NCBI GenBank assembly: GCA_947478535.1
Contig: CANJXD010000358.1
Span: 1-6,176, forward strand
DNA length: 6,176 nt
Source: Acetobacteraceae bacterium
GTDB lineage: Bacteria; Pseudomonadota; Alphaproteobacteria; Acetobacterales; Acetobacteraceae
Direction of reading: 5' to 3'
Of the stretch, positions 1-6,175 are shown piece by piece. The position numbers were made by a program, and so were the translations under genes. Position 1 is the first letter of the stretch, and the number at the start of each line of letters is the position of its first letter. A model generated the notes under the pieces. That model searched no databases. It saw nothing but the letters and a program-made list of their open reading frames with translations, and had not been told where the DNA came from.

Positions 1-2
1 TC

Positions 3-245
3 AAGGGCGGCACCGCCGATGTGGTGGCGCTTGTGAGTACGGCGGAAGGCAAGGCGAGCATCGTTGCGGCGATTGCCGAGGCCGCGAAGGGCAAGGCGGA
101 TGCCGTGGCGCTGGTGCGCGCCGCGGCGGCGGCCGTGGGCGGCAAGGGCGGTGGCGGACGGCCGGAGATGGCGCAGGCCGGCGGACCGGATGCGACGAAG
201 TCGGCGGAGGCGCTGGCGGCGATCAGGGTGGCGCTGGCCGGGTGA
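3..245 (+). CDS. alaS: Alanine--tRNA ligase, C-terminal 80 residues (5'-truncated by window edge)
   Basis: This is the 3' end of a gene whose start lies left of the window. The frame is open from base 3 and ends in TGA at 243-245. The 80 visible residues match the C-Ala end of bacterial alanyl-tRNA synthetase. They include a [15 protein letters not shown] strand, the helix [17 protein letters not shown], a glycine-rich turn [16 protein letters not shown], and a short closing helix. AlaRS charges tRNA-Ala in the cytoplasm, and the C-Ala domain helps bind the tRNA elbow and links the aminoacylation and editing domains. The catalytic and editing domains are outside the window and cannot be judged. 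The gene is followed at once by a hairpin-rich gap that probably ends its transcript. The family call is strong because the glycine-rich segment is characteristic. Confidence 0.93.
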   Translation, partial: KGGTADVVALVSTAEGKASIVAAIAEAAKGKADAVALVRAAAAAVGGKGGGGRPEMAQAGGPDATKSAEALAAIRVALAG

Positions 246-255
246 TGGTCTAACG

Positions 256-268
256 GGCGGACCCCGCC
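256..268. terminator. Small hairpin just after alaS stop
   Basis: There is a perfect 5-bp inverted repeat (GGCGG / CCGCC) with a 3-nt loop, starting 10 nt after the alaS stop codon. It has no T-run, so it is not a convincing intrinsic terminator alone. It is the first of three tandem hairpins in this gap. Confidence 0.3.
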
Positions 269-291
269 AGGACTTCCACGATGATGGTCCA

Positions 292-306
292 GGGGCGTCA
301 CGCCCC
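292..306. repeat. REP-like hairpin, 6-bp stem
   Basis: The arms GGGGCG (292-297) and CGCCCC (301-306) pair perfectly around a TCA loop. They are flanked by CC (289-290) and GG (308-309), which can extend the stem across one A-A mismatch. No T-run follows. The compact GC palindrome between two genes suggests a dispersed REP-type element, but copy number cannot be judged from one window. Confidence 0.4.
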
Positions 307-321
307 AGGCAGGAGGGGTTC

Positions 322-342
322 GGGGAGGACAGCGTCCTCCCC
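322..342 (+). terminator. Strong 9-bp hairpin between alaS and the peptidase gene
   Basis: GGGGAGGAC (322-330) pairs perfectly with GTCCTCCCC (334-342) around an AGC loop, then GCGTCTTT follows. This is the most stable of the three hairpins in the gap. The trailing TCTTT is a poor U-tract, so it could act as a weak intrinsic terminator for alaS. It could also be half of a two-hairpin REP-like unit together with 292-306. It ends 29 nt before the peptidase ATG, so it lies in that gene's leader if transcription starts upstream, where it could attenuate expression. Confidence 0.5.
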
Positions 343-371
343 GCGTCTTTCCCCACCCGGAGCCCCCCCAC

Positions 372-1442
372 ATGCCCCGCGCCCGCACCCTCGGCTTCGC
401 CCCCGGCATCCTCCCCCCCGGCCCGCTGAACGCCATCACCGATGTCGCCGGCGTGCTGGTCGGCCAGGTCACGGTGATCGAGGGCGAGGGCACCCGCACC
501 GGCGTCACCGCCATCCGTCCCCATCCCGGCAACCCCTATGCCGATCGCGTCCCCGCCGGCCTCTTCGCGATGAACGGCTTCGGCAAGATGGCTGGCGTGA
601 CCCAGGTGCAGGAACTCGGCGAGTTGGAAACGCCGATCCTGCTGACCAACACCCTCGCCGTGGGTCGCGCCGTGGAGGCGTTGGTGGATTGGACGCTCGC
701 GCAACCCGGCAACGAACAGGTCCGCAGCGTCAACGCCGTGGTGGGGGAGACGAATGACGGCCGCCTGAACGACATCCGCGCCCGTGGCGTGACGGCCACG
801 CACATGCAGGCGGCGCTGGCGGCGGCGCAGGGCGGCCCGGTCGAGGAAGGCAGCGTCGGCGCCGGGACGGGCACCATGGCCTTCGGCTGGAAGGGCGGCA
901 TCGGCACCGCGTCCCGCCGCCTGCCGGAAGGGCTCGGCGGGTGGACGGTGGGGGCGCTGGTGCAGGCGAATTACGGCGGCGCGCTGGTGATGGATGGGCT
1001 GCCGGTGGGCAAGCTGCTGGGGAAGTATTTCCTCGCCGAGCATGTGGCCCAGCAGGCCGATGCGGATGGCTCCGTGATGGTCGTGCTGGCCACCGACGCG
1101 CCGCTGTCGGACCGCAACCTGCAGCGTCTCGCGCGCCGCGCCATGGCCGGCATCGCTCGCACCGGCGCGGCCTTCAGCGACGGCTCGGGGGACTATGCCA
1201 TCGCCTTCGCGACGCATCCCGGGGTGATCCGCACGGCCGAACGGCGGGCGGGCGTGACCAGCTACGCGGAATGGCCGAATGACCGGACCTCGCCCTTGTT
1301 CGTCGCGGCGATCGAGGCGACGGAGGAGGCGGTGCTGAACGCCCTGACCATGGCGACCACCATCGAGAGCCGCCTCGGCGGCAGGCGGGTTACCGGCCGC
1401 GCCCTGCCGCTCGACAGGGTCGCCTTGTTGCGGGTTGGTTAA
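372..1442 (+). CDS. P1 family peptidase (DmpA / L-aminopeptidase-D-esterase type)
   Basis: This is a complete 356-residue member of the DmpA/BapA family of N-terminal-nucleophile aminopeptidases, close to the roughly 375 residues of DmpA. Family members cut themselves at a Gly-Ser bond into alpha and beta chains, and the new N-terminal Ser attacks N-terminal L-residues or beta-peptides. The N-terminal part carries ITDVAGVLVGQVTV and VGETNDGRLNDIRARG (124-139). The glycine-rich SVGAGTGTMAFGWKGGIG spans 161-178, and QANYGG follows at 198-203. The predicted scissile bond is G233-S234 in DGSVMVVLATDAPLSDRNL. S272 and D274 in GSGDYAIAF match the Ser/acidic pair of the family, and N200 matches the conserved Asn. 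There is no signal peptide, so it is probably cytoplasmic. The start is ATG 372 with a modest GGAG at 359-362, 9 nt upstream. The natural substrate cannot be told. It stands alone, with 71 bp to the next gene. Confidence 0.9.
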   Translation: MPRARTLGFAPGILPPGPLNAITDVAGVLVGQVTVIEGEGTRTGVTAIRPHPGNPYADRVPAGLFAMNGFGKMAGVTQVQELGELETPILLTNTLAVGRAVEALVDWTLAQPGNEQVRSVNAVVGETNDGRLNDIRARGVTATHMQAALAAAQGGPVEEGSVGAGTGTMAFGWKGGIGTASRRLPEGLGGWTVGALVQANYGGALVMDGLPVGKLLGKYFLAEHVAQQADADGSVMVVLATDAPLSDRNLQRLARRAMAGIARTGAAFSDGSGDYAIAFATHPGVIRTAERRAGVTSYAEWPNDRTSPLFVAAIEATEEAVLNALTMATTIESRLGGRRVTGRALPLDRVALLRVG

Positions 1443-1513
1443 CCTTTCGGCGAAAAGCGGCGGCCAGGGTCGCGAGGACTTCGCGCGGGCTTCGCGGGAA
1501 GGCGGAGGCCGCG

Positions 1514-2023
1514 ATGCTCATCACCCTGGCCGGCGCGCTCATCGCCGTGTTGCTGGTTCTGTTCTTCTATGCCGTGTGGCGGCTGCTGCGCGGCGTGGTG
1601 TCCCTGTTCCGCATGCCGCGATCACGGGGTCGGGTTGTGCCGCAGCCGCGCGGCCGGGTCATGCTGGAGAAGCTGCGCGGGCTGCGCGTGTCCCGCGCCA
1701 GGGCCACGGCCCGGGCGGAAGGCGCGCGGGCCTCCAGCCTGGTGGCGGAGGTGGACAAGCTGCGCGTTGAGCTCCGCATCGCCCGGGCCGAACGCGATGC
1801 GGCGCTGGCGCGGGTGGCGCAAGCCGCGCGCCCCGCTTCCGCCTGGCCCTGGCAGCGGGTGAAGGTGGCGGCGGATGATCGCTTCCAGCAGGCCAAGCGC
1901 GAATTCGCCCGGCGATTTCACCCCGACCGCGTGCCGCGCCAATCGCCGGAGCGCGCCGTGCGGGCGGCGGTGTTCCAGGATTTCTGGCAGGCGCTGCGGC
2001 GGATCGAGGCGGGGCGGAGCTGA
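1514..2023 (+). CDS. Membrane-anchored coiled-coil protein with C-terminal J-like (HPD) domain
   Basis: I do not recognise a named family for this 169-residue protein. Residues 3-33 form an N-terminal hydrophobic segment (LITLAGALIAVLLVLFFYAVW) ending in basic residues, so most of the chain probably faces the cytoplasm. Residues 34-72 are Arg-rich. Residues 76-105 are Ala/Arg/Glu/Leu-rich and probably form a coiled coil. Residues 122-165 resemble part of a J domain: a basic helix FQQAKREFARRF, the tripeptide HPD at 136-138, and a helix ERAVRAAVFQDFWQALRRIE. A normal helix I with an LGV-type motif is not visible. In J proteins the HPD stimulates DnaK ATPase, so a membrane-tethered co-chaperone role is inferred, not shown. 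The start is well supported by GGAGG at 1504-1508, 5 nt before ATG. The gene converges on the Bug gene, with 31 bp between stops. Confidence 0.75.
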   Translation: MLITLAGALIAVLLVLFFYAVWRLLRGVVSLFRMPRSRGRVVPQPRGRVMLEKLRGLRVSRARATARAEGARASSLVAEVDKLRVELRIARAERDAALARVAQAARPASAWPWQRVKVAADDRFQQAKREFARRFHPDRVPRQSPERAVRAAVFQDFWQALRRIEAGRS

Positions 2024-2048
2024 GGGCGCGGAACTGCGCTGAGCGCCC
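2024..2048. terminator. Possible bidirectional terminator hairpin between convergent genes
   Basis: The arms GGGCGC (2024-2029) and GCGCCC (2043-2048) are perfect 6-bp complements with a 13-nt loop, filling most of the 31-bp gap between two convergent stop codons. There is no T-run on either strand, so evidence for termination is positional. Confidence 0.35.
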
Positions 2049-2054
2049 GGGCCG

Positions 2055-3050
2055 TCAGTCCATCTTGATCCCGGCGGCGGTGACGACGCGCTTCCAGCGA
2101 TCGATCTCGCCGCCGACGAAGCTGGTGAACTGGGCCGGCGTCAGGCGGTTGGGCTCGGAGCCGAGTTCGACCAGGCGCGCCGTCATCTCCGGCTCATGGA
2201 CGATGCGCATCACCGCCTCATGCAGCCGCGCCACCAGGGCCGGGGGCAGGGCGCGGGGGGCGGATATGCCGAACCAGCTCTGTACCACCACATCCGGCAG
2301 CCCCTGCTCGACATAGGTCGGCACAGCAGGGAAGGCCGGGATGCGGGTGGCGGAGCTCATCGCGAGCTGCCGCATCCGCCCATCGCGGACCTGCGGCGCG
2401 GAGGAGGAGATGGTGTCGAACAGCAGGTCGATCTCCCCGGTCAGCAGCGCCGTCAGCGCCGGTGCCGCGCCGCGATAGGGCACGTGCACCAGCGGGATGC
2501 CGGCGGCAAGCCGCAGCATCTCCCCGTTCAGATGGTTCAGCGTGCCATTGCCCGGGGACCCGTAGGTGAGCGGCCTGGCCGCATTGGCGCGCGCCGCCGC
2601 CAGCAGGTCTGCCAGGCTCCGCAGGGGCGATTCCGGCCGCACCACCAGCACGTTGGGCGGGTTGGCCAGCAGGGCGATATGGGTGAAGTCGCCCATGGGG
2701 TCGAAGGGCTGGTTCGGGAACAGGGCGGGCCCGCTGCCATGGGGGCCGGAGGTCGTCAGCAGCAGCGTATGGCCATCCGCCGGTGCCTTGGCGACGAGGT
2801 CCGTGCCGATATTGCCGCCGGCCCCGGCGCGGTTTTCCACGACGAAGGTGGCGCCGAAGGCGCGCCCCAGCCGTTCCGCCATCAGCCGGGCCAGGATGTC
2901 CGTCGTGCCGCCCGGTGGGAAGGTGACGATGATGCGGACGGCCCGCGTCGGCCAGGCCTCGCCCTGGGCGGGGGTGGAGGTACCCTGGGCGAGAGCGGGG
3001 AGGGGCAGCAGCATGGGCAGGCTGGCCAGCAGGTGTCGGCGCCGCAGCAT
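2055..3050 (-). CDS. Bug / TctC-family tripartite tricarboxylate transporter solute-binding protein
   Basis: This is a complete periplasmic solute-binding protein of the Bug (TctC) family, 331 residues, the usual family length. These proteins capture small carboxylates or related solutes for TctAB-type transporters or sensors. Residues 1-21 are a signal peptide with basic LRRRHLLA, a Leu/Pro-rich core, and likely cleavage after ALA before Q22. The RRRHLL stretch is also mildly Tat-like. Family motifs follow in order: TFPPGGTTDILAR (43-55), VVENRAGAGGNIGTDLVAKA (70-89), DGHTLLLTT (92-100), and YGSPGNGTLNHLNGEML (163-179). HVPYRGAAPALTALLTGEID (189-208) and SWFGISAPRALP (258-269) complete the set. 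ATG at 3050 is chosen because AAGAAGGG lies 9 nt upstream. ATG at 3071 would add seven residues and has no visible Shine-Dalgarno. No tctA or tctB is present. It is divergent from a DUF1445 gene, which suggests linked substrates. The ligand is unknown. Confidence 0.93.
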   Translation of the reverse strand: MLRRRHLLASLPMLLPLPALAQGTSTPAQGEAWPTRAVRIIVTFPPGGTTDILARLMAERLGRAFGATFVVENRAGAGGNIGTDLVAKAPADGHTLLLTTSGPHGSGPALFPNQPFDPMGDFTHIALLANPPNVLVVRPESPLRSLADLLAAARANAARPLTYGSPGNGTLNHLNGEMLRLAAGIPLVHVPYRGAAPALTALLTGEIDLLFDTISSSAPQVRDGRMRQLAMSSATRIPAFPAVPTYVEQGLPDVVVQSWFGISAPRALPPALVARLHEAVMRIVHEPEMTARLVELGSEPNRLTPAQFTSFVGGEIDRWKRVVTAAGIKMD

Positions 3051-3171
3051 CTCGGGGAACCCTTCTTCCATAGTCTTCGGCACAGGCGACCACCGGCTGA
3101 TAGTGCGGTCAAGCTTGCGGAGGCAGGGGTTGCGGCGCCAAGCTCGGGGCCACAGGACGGAGCCAGCCCCC
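3051..3171. promoter_or_regulatory. Divergent promoter region between Bug and DUF1445 genes
   Basis: This 121-bp gap separates two divergently transcribed starts, so it must hold promoters for both if each is expressed alone. A TTGACC hexamer on the minus strand (3112-3107) could be a -35 for the Bug gene, but no good -10 lies 16-18 bp downstream. The palindrome CAAGCTTG (3110-3117) shares CAAGCT with a second copy at 3139-3144, which gives an inverted AGCTTG-N21-CAAGCT pair. This could be an operator for a shared regulator. CGGAG at 3158-3162 is the likely ribosome binding site of the DUF1445 gene. All promoter assignments here are weak. Confidence 0.35.
3060..3067 (-). promoter_or_regulatory. 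Ribosome binding site deciding the Bug gene start
   Basis: On the minus strand AAGAAGGG occupies 3067-3060, 9 nt before ATG at 3050-3048. It favours that start over ATG 3071, which has no purine-rich site in front and would put acidic residues ahead of the signal peptide. Confidence 0.5.
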
Positions 3172-3981
3172 ATGCCGCTCGATGACATGCAGCGCCAGGA
3201 TCTTTCGGATTGCAGCGCCGCCGAGGTGCGCCGGGCGATCCGGGAAGGGCGCTGGCGCGGCACCACGCATGACATGGCGCGGGGCTATATCCAGGCCAAC
3301 CTGGCCATCCTGCCGGAGGCCTATGCGCTGGATTTCCTGCGCTTCTGCCATCGCAACCCGAAGCCCTGCCCGGTGCTTGACGTGACCGATACCGGCAACC
3401 CCGAGGCGCGGCAGGTGGCGCCGGGCAGCGATCTCCGTACCGACCTCGCCCGCTACTGCCTCTATCGCGATGGCCGCTTCGTGGAGGAGCTGACGGATCT
3501 GAAGGCGCATTGGCGCCCGGACCATGTCGGCTTCGTCATGGGGTGCAGCCTGTCCTTCGACGCGGCGATGGAGGCGGAGGGCATTCCCGCCCGCAGCTTC
3601 CGCCGCGGCAGCCGCATCCCGACCTTCACCTCCAGCCTGGAGTGCGTGCCCGCCGGGCCGTTCCGCGGGCCGATGGTGGTCAGCCTGAAGCCGATTCCCC
3701 GCCGCTGGGCGGAGCAGGTGGAGGCGGTGACGGCGCGCTATCCCGGCGCGCATGGCGGGCCGATCCATATCGGCGATCCCGCGGCGATCGGCGTCGATCC
3801 CTCCCGCGCCGATTGGACGACGGCCTGCGAGATCGGCCCCGAGGATGTGCCGATGTTCTGGGGCTGCGGCGTCACCCCGCAATCCGTCGCCATGGCCGCC
3901 GGCATCCCGGAGATGATCACCCACTGCGTCGGCCACATGTTCATGACCGACCTGCGCCTGGAAGACCTGCGCCGCCGCTGA
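3172..3981 (+). CDS. DUF1445 family protein (putative hydro-lyase / D-glutamate cyclase-like)
   Basis: This is a complete 269-residue member of the DUF1445/UPF0317 family, of typical length. Relatives are annotated as putative hydro-lyases. The family shares its fold region with the mammalian D-glutamate cyclase, which interconverts D-glutamate and 5-oxo-D-proline. Visible family motifs are the N-terminal RRAIREGRW and ARGYIQANLAILP (36-48), then FLRFCHRNPKPCPVLD (55-70). GCSLSFDAAM (124-133), GGPIHIGDPAAIGV (195-208), VPMFWGCGVTPQS (226-238) and ITHCVGHMFMTDL (249-261) follow. There is no signal peptide or membrane segment, so it is cytoplasmic. ATG 3172 is chosen because CGGAG lies 9 nt upstream; an in-frame ATG at 3187 is an alternative. 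Open frame further upstream is only antisense to the Bug gene. Its divergent Bug neighbour suggests that it acts on an imported carboxylate, lactam or amino acid. The family is sure, the reaction is not. Confidence 0.92.
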   Translation: MPLDDMQRQDLSDCSAAEVRRAIREGRWRGTTHDMARGYIQANLAILPEAYALDFLRFCHRNPKPCPVLDVTDTGNPEARQVAPGSDLRTDLARYCLYRDGRFVEELTDLKAHWRPDHVGFVMGCSLSFDAAMEAEGIPARSFRRGSRIPTFTSSLECVPAGPFRGPMVVSLKPIPRRWAEQVEAVTARYPGAHGGPIHIGDPAAIGVDPSRADWTTACEIGPEDVPMFWGCGVTPQSVAMAAGIPEMITHCVGHMFMTDLRLEDLRRR

Positions 3982-3998
3982 TCGGATGCGGGGTCTGT

Positions 3999-4682
3999 TC
4001 AGGTCCCCGGCCGCACCGCGTCCCTGACGTCGGAGCGGAATTCGCGGCGGATCAACTCCCGCAGCACAAACAGGCTGGCGACCATCAGCGCCACGGGATG
4101 CGCGACCCAGGCGAGCGCCGCGAGGCCGAAATAGTAGCTCCGCAGCCCGCCGGTGAAATGGCGCGCCGCGCGGTTCAGCACGCGAGCCGCCACATCCGCC
4201 TGACGCAGCGTGCCCTCATGCGGCGGGCCCGGCGGGATGCCGCCGATCAGGATGGAGCTGTAGTTGAACTGCCGCAGCGCCCAGGTCAGCTCGAAAAAGG
4301 CGTTGACGAAGATGATGACGAGCAGCGCGATCTTCGCCTCCCACACCGCCTCATCCGGCACGGTGGCATAGGGCAGAGTGGCGATGACGCGGCGGCCGAG
4401 ATCGGGCGCGCCGAGCAGGGCGACAAGACCGCCCAGGATGAAGATGCTGGTGGTGGCCAGGAAGCTGGTGCTGTTCATCAGATTGCCGATCGCCGCCATG
4501 TCGGCGATGCGGTTTTCCCGGTGCAGCATGGCGCGCATCCAGCGGCGCCGGTGTTCATCCATCGCCGCCAGCACGCTGGCATTGCGAAAGCGCGGCACCC
4601 GCGCGACCACGATGGAATAGCCCGCCCAGCAGGAGGCAAAGACGAGGAATGCCGCGACATCGAGGCCGGTGAAGATCCACAT
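3999..4682 (-). CDS. DUF599 domain-containing inner-membrane protein
   Basis: This 227-residue integral membrane protein matches the DUF599 family, whose function is unknown. About four transmembrane helices can be read: residues 8-26, 73-91 (FLATTSIFILGGLVALLG), 117-136 (KIALLVIIFVNAFFELTWAL) and 184-207. Family features include the basic loop RRRWMRAMLHRENRIAD (45-61), the WALRQFNY segment at 134-141, GGLRSYYFGLAALAW (178-192), and the closing RREFRS (212-217). A long polar loop lies between helices 3 and 4. Start ATG 4682 has no recognisable Shine-Dalgarno and sits 27 bp beyond the icd terminator. A TATAGC hexamer at 4696-4691, 8 nt before the ATG, could serve as a -10 for a nearly leaderless mRNA. 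It converges with the DUF1445 gene, with only 17 bp between stops. Nothing in the context suggests a specific partner. Confidence 0.88.
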   Translation of the reverse strand: MWIFTGLDVAAFLVFASCWAGYSIVVARVPRFRNASVLAAMDEHRRRWMRAMLHRENRIADMAAIGNLMNSTSFLATTSIFILGGLVALLGAPDLGRRVIATLPYATVPDEAVWEAKIALLVIIFVNAFFELTWALRQFNYSSILIGGIPPGPPHEGTLRQADVAARVLNRAARHFTGGLRSYYFGLAALAWVAHPVALMVASLFVLRELIRREFRSDVRDAVRPGT

Positions 4683-4699
4683 GCCGCGAGGCTATACGT

Positions 4700-4737
4700 C
4701 AAAAACCAACGGCCGCCACGGTTTCCCGTGGCGGCCG
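4700..4737 (-). terminator. Rho-independent terminator of icd
   Basis: Read on the minus strand, a perfect 12-bp GC-rich stem (arms 4737-4726 and 4721-4710) closes on a GAAA tetraloop (4725-4722). TTGGTTTTTG follows and supplies a five-T run. It begins 28 nt after the icd stop codon. The GNRA loop, long stem and T-tract make it the clearest terminator in the window. Confidence 0.93.
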
Positions 4738-4765
4738 CCGGAAGGCTCAACCCCTGGTGAGGGGA

Positions 4766-5977
4766 TCAGGCCATCTTCTTCTTCAGGTTCTCGTCGAGCT
4801 TGGCGAGGAAGGCCTGGGTGTTGAGCCAGGGCTGGTCCTTGCCGATCAGCACGGCGAGGTCCTTCGTCATGTCGCCGGATTCCACCGTCTCGATGCACAC
4901 GGCTTCGAGCGCATTGGCGAAGTCCACCACATCCTGCGTGCCGTCGAACTTGCCCCGGTAGGCCAGGCCGCGGGTCCAGGCGAAGATGGAGGCGATCGGG
5001 TTCGTGGAGGTCTCACGCCCCTTCTGGTGTTCGCGATAGTGGCGCGTCACCGTGCCGTGCGCGGCCTCGGACTCGACGGTGCTACCGTCGGGCGAGAGCA
5101 GCACGGAGGTCATCAGGCCGAGGCTACCAAAACCCTGGGCCACGATGTCGGACTGCACGTCGCCATCGTAGTTCTTGCAGGCCCAGATATAGCCGCCTTC
5201 CCACTTGAGGGCGGAGGCCACCATGTCGTCGATCAGGCGGTCTTCATAGACGATGCCCAGCGCCTTGAAGCGATCCGCGAATTCCGCGTCGAAGATCGCC
5301 TTGAAGATGTCCTTGAAGTTGCCGTCATAGGCCTTGAGGATCGTGTTCTTGTGGCTGAAGTACACGGAATAGCCGCGCGCCAGGCCGTAGTTGAAGGACG
5401 CCCGGGCGAAGCCCTCGATCGAGGCGTTCAGGTTGTGCTGGCCCATGAACACGCCCGGCGCCTTGAACGGGAATTCCCCGATCTCGACCGGCGCGCCGCC
5501 CTCGGGCGTGTAGGTCATCGTCACCTTGCCGGCGCCGGGGATCTTCATTTCCACCGCGCGGTAGATATCGCCATAGGCATGGCGGCCGACGACGATCGGC
5601 TTCGACCAATGCGGCACCAGGCGCGGCACGTTCTGGCAGATGATCGGCTCACGGAAGATCGTGCCGTCCAGGATGTTGCGGATGGTGCCGTTCGGGCTCC
5701 GCCACATCTTCTTCAGGTTGAATTCCTTCACCCGCGCCTCGTCCGGCGTGATGGTCGCGCACTTCACGCCGACGCCGTACTGCTTGGTCGCGTTCGCCGC
5801 GTCCACCGTCACCTGGTCATCGGTCTGGTCGCGGTACTCGACGCCGAGGTCGTAGTACTTCAGGTCGATATCGAGGTAGGGCAGGATCAGGCGATCCTTG
5901 ATGAACCCCCAGATGATGCGCGTCATCTCGTCCCCGTCCATCTCGACGACGGGCGTCTTCACCTTGATCTTGGCCAT
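4766..5977 (-). CDS. icd: NADP-dependent isocitrate dehydrogenase, homodimeric eukaryotic-type
   Basis: This is a complete 403-residue enzyme that oxidises isocitrate to 2-oxoglutarate and CO2 with NADP+ in the TCA cycle. The sequence follows mammalian IDH1/IDH2 (subfamily II) rather than E. coli Icd. [11 protein letters not shown] is at 13-23, TITPDEARV at 75-83, and SPNGTIRN at 94-101 with substrate-binding S94 and R100. R109 lies in FREPI, and GRHAYGD contains R132, the equivalent of human Arg132. Y139 is in DIYRA. Metal-binding aspartates are D251 in LIDDMVA and D273 and D277 in [10 protein letters not shown]. The NADP-binding loop HGTVTRHYR is at 308-316, then [15 protein letters not shown]. 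No residue of the active site appears altered. The start is ATG 5977 with AAGGA at 5991-5987, 9 nt upstream. A strong terminator follows the stop, so the gene is probably monocistronic. Confidence 0.98.
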   Translation of the reverse strand: MAKIKVKTPVVEMDGDEMTRIIWGFIKDRLILPYLDIDLKYYDLGVEYRDQTDDQVTVDAANATKQYGVGVKCATITPDEARVKEFNLKKMWRSPNGTIRNILDGTIFREPIICQNVPRLVPHWSKPIVVGRHAYGDIYRAVEMKIPGAGKVTMTYTPEGGAPVEIGEFPFKAPGVFMGQHNLNASIEGFARASFNYGLARGYSVYFSHKNTILKAYDGNFKDIFKAIFDAEFADRFKALGIVYEDRLIDDMVASALKWEGGYIWACKNYDGDVQSDIVAQGFGSLGLMTSVLLSPDGSTVESEAAHGTVTRHYREHQKGRETSTNPIASIFAWTRGLAYRGKFDGTQDVVDFANALEAVCIETVESGDMTKDLAVLIGKDQPWLNTQAFLAKLDENLKKKMA

Positions 5978-6115
5978 GCCTCAATTTCCTTGCCGTCCGC
6001 CCGTGCCGGACCACCGCCATTGCGCCCGGGGCTGGGAGGTGCCGGAACATGCCAACCGGACCCCGCGGGGGCAAGCCCGCTTGGCGCATGGCTTGCCCGC
6101 CTTTGGCACCGAGGG
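5978..6115 (-). promoter_or_regulatory. icd leader / promoter region
   Basis: These 138 bp lie between icd and the putative stop codon of the next gene upstream. Only the Shine-Dalgarno AAGGA (5991-5987) can be named with confidence. The icd promoter should lie here, but I find no convincing -35/-10 pair. A 9-bp inverted repeat occupies the distal part (6069-6098), and the palindrome CCCCGCGGGG sits at 6061-6070. Confidence 0.4.
6069..6098. repeat. 9-bp inverted repeat upstream of icd
   Basis: GGGCAAGCC (6069-6077) and GGCTTGCCC (6090-6098) are perfect complements around a 12-nt loop. Neither strand has a following T-run. It lies 18 nt beyond the putative minus-strand stop at 6116, so it could terminate that upstream gene. 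It could instead be an operator or a dispersed repeat. Confidence 0.45.
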
Positions 6116-6175
6116 CTAGAACAGTCGGGCAACGCGCCACCACCGGGGCTTGATGCCGACCTTGCGGCTTCCACC
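6116..6175 (-). CDS. Possible C-terminus of an unidentified gene (19 codons, truncated)
   Basis: On the minus strand the frame starting at the window edge reads GGSRKVGIKPRWWRVARLF and stops at TAG (6118-6116). The strongly basic and aromatic tail looks like a real protein C-terminus, and a 9-bp hairpin follows soon after the stop. It is too short to assign a family. The other two minus-strand frames run on into the icd leader and then overlap icd out of frame, so they are less likely. Support is weak. Confidence 0.3.
   Translation of the reverse strand, partial: GGSRKVGIKPRWWRVARLF

Noticed and set aside
2566..3171. Upstream extension of the DUF1445 frame
   Set aside because: Although open, it is antisense to the Bug coding sequence and has no similarity to the family N-terminus. 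The ribosome binding site before 3172 and the family length fix the later start.
2196..3185. 329-residue open frame on the plus strand
   Set aside because: It lies antisense to the Bug gene, has low-complexity Gly/Arg/Gln composition with no family motifs, and is explained by the high GC content.
3051..3275. Upstream extension of the Bug frame by 75 residues
   Set aside because: It would bury the signal peptide and overlap the DUF1445 coding region. The signal sequence begins at ATG 3050.
3109..3936. 275-residue minus-strand frame
   Set aside because: It is antisense to the well-supported DUF1445 gene and has only Ala/Arg/His-rich composition.
3982..3998. Terminator in the 17-bp gap between DUF1445 and DUF599
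   Set aside because: Only four G-C pairs can form before mismatches, and there is no T-run.
3510..4760. 416-residue open frame on the plus strand
   Set aside because: It reads through the DUF1445 gene in another frame and then antisense through DUF599. Its Arg/Pro/His-rich composition and lack of any recognisable domain mark it as a shadow frame.
6024..6050. Sigma-54-like TGGCA...GGCA sequence on the minus strand upstream of icd
   Set aside because: The GG and GC elements are off by one base from the required -24/-12 spacing, and icd is not a typical sigma-54 target.
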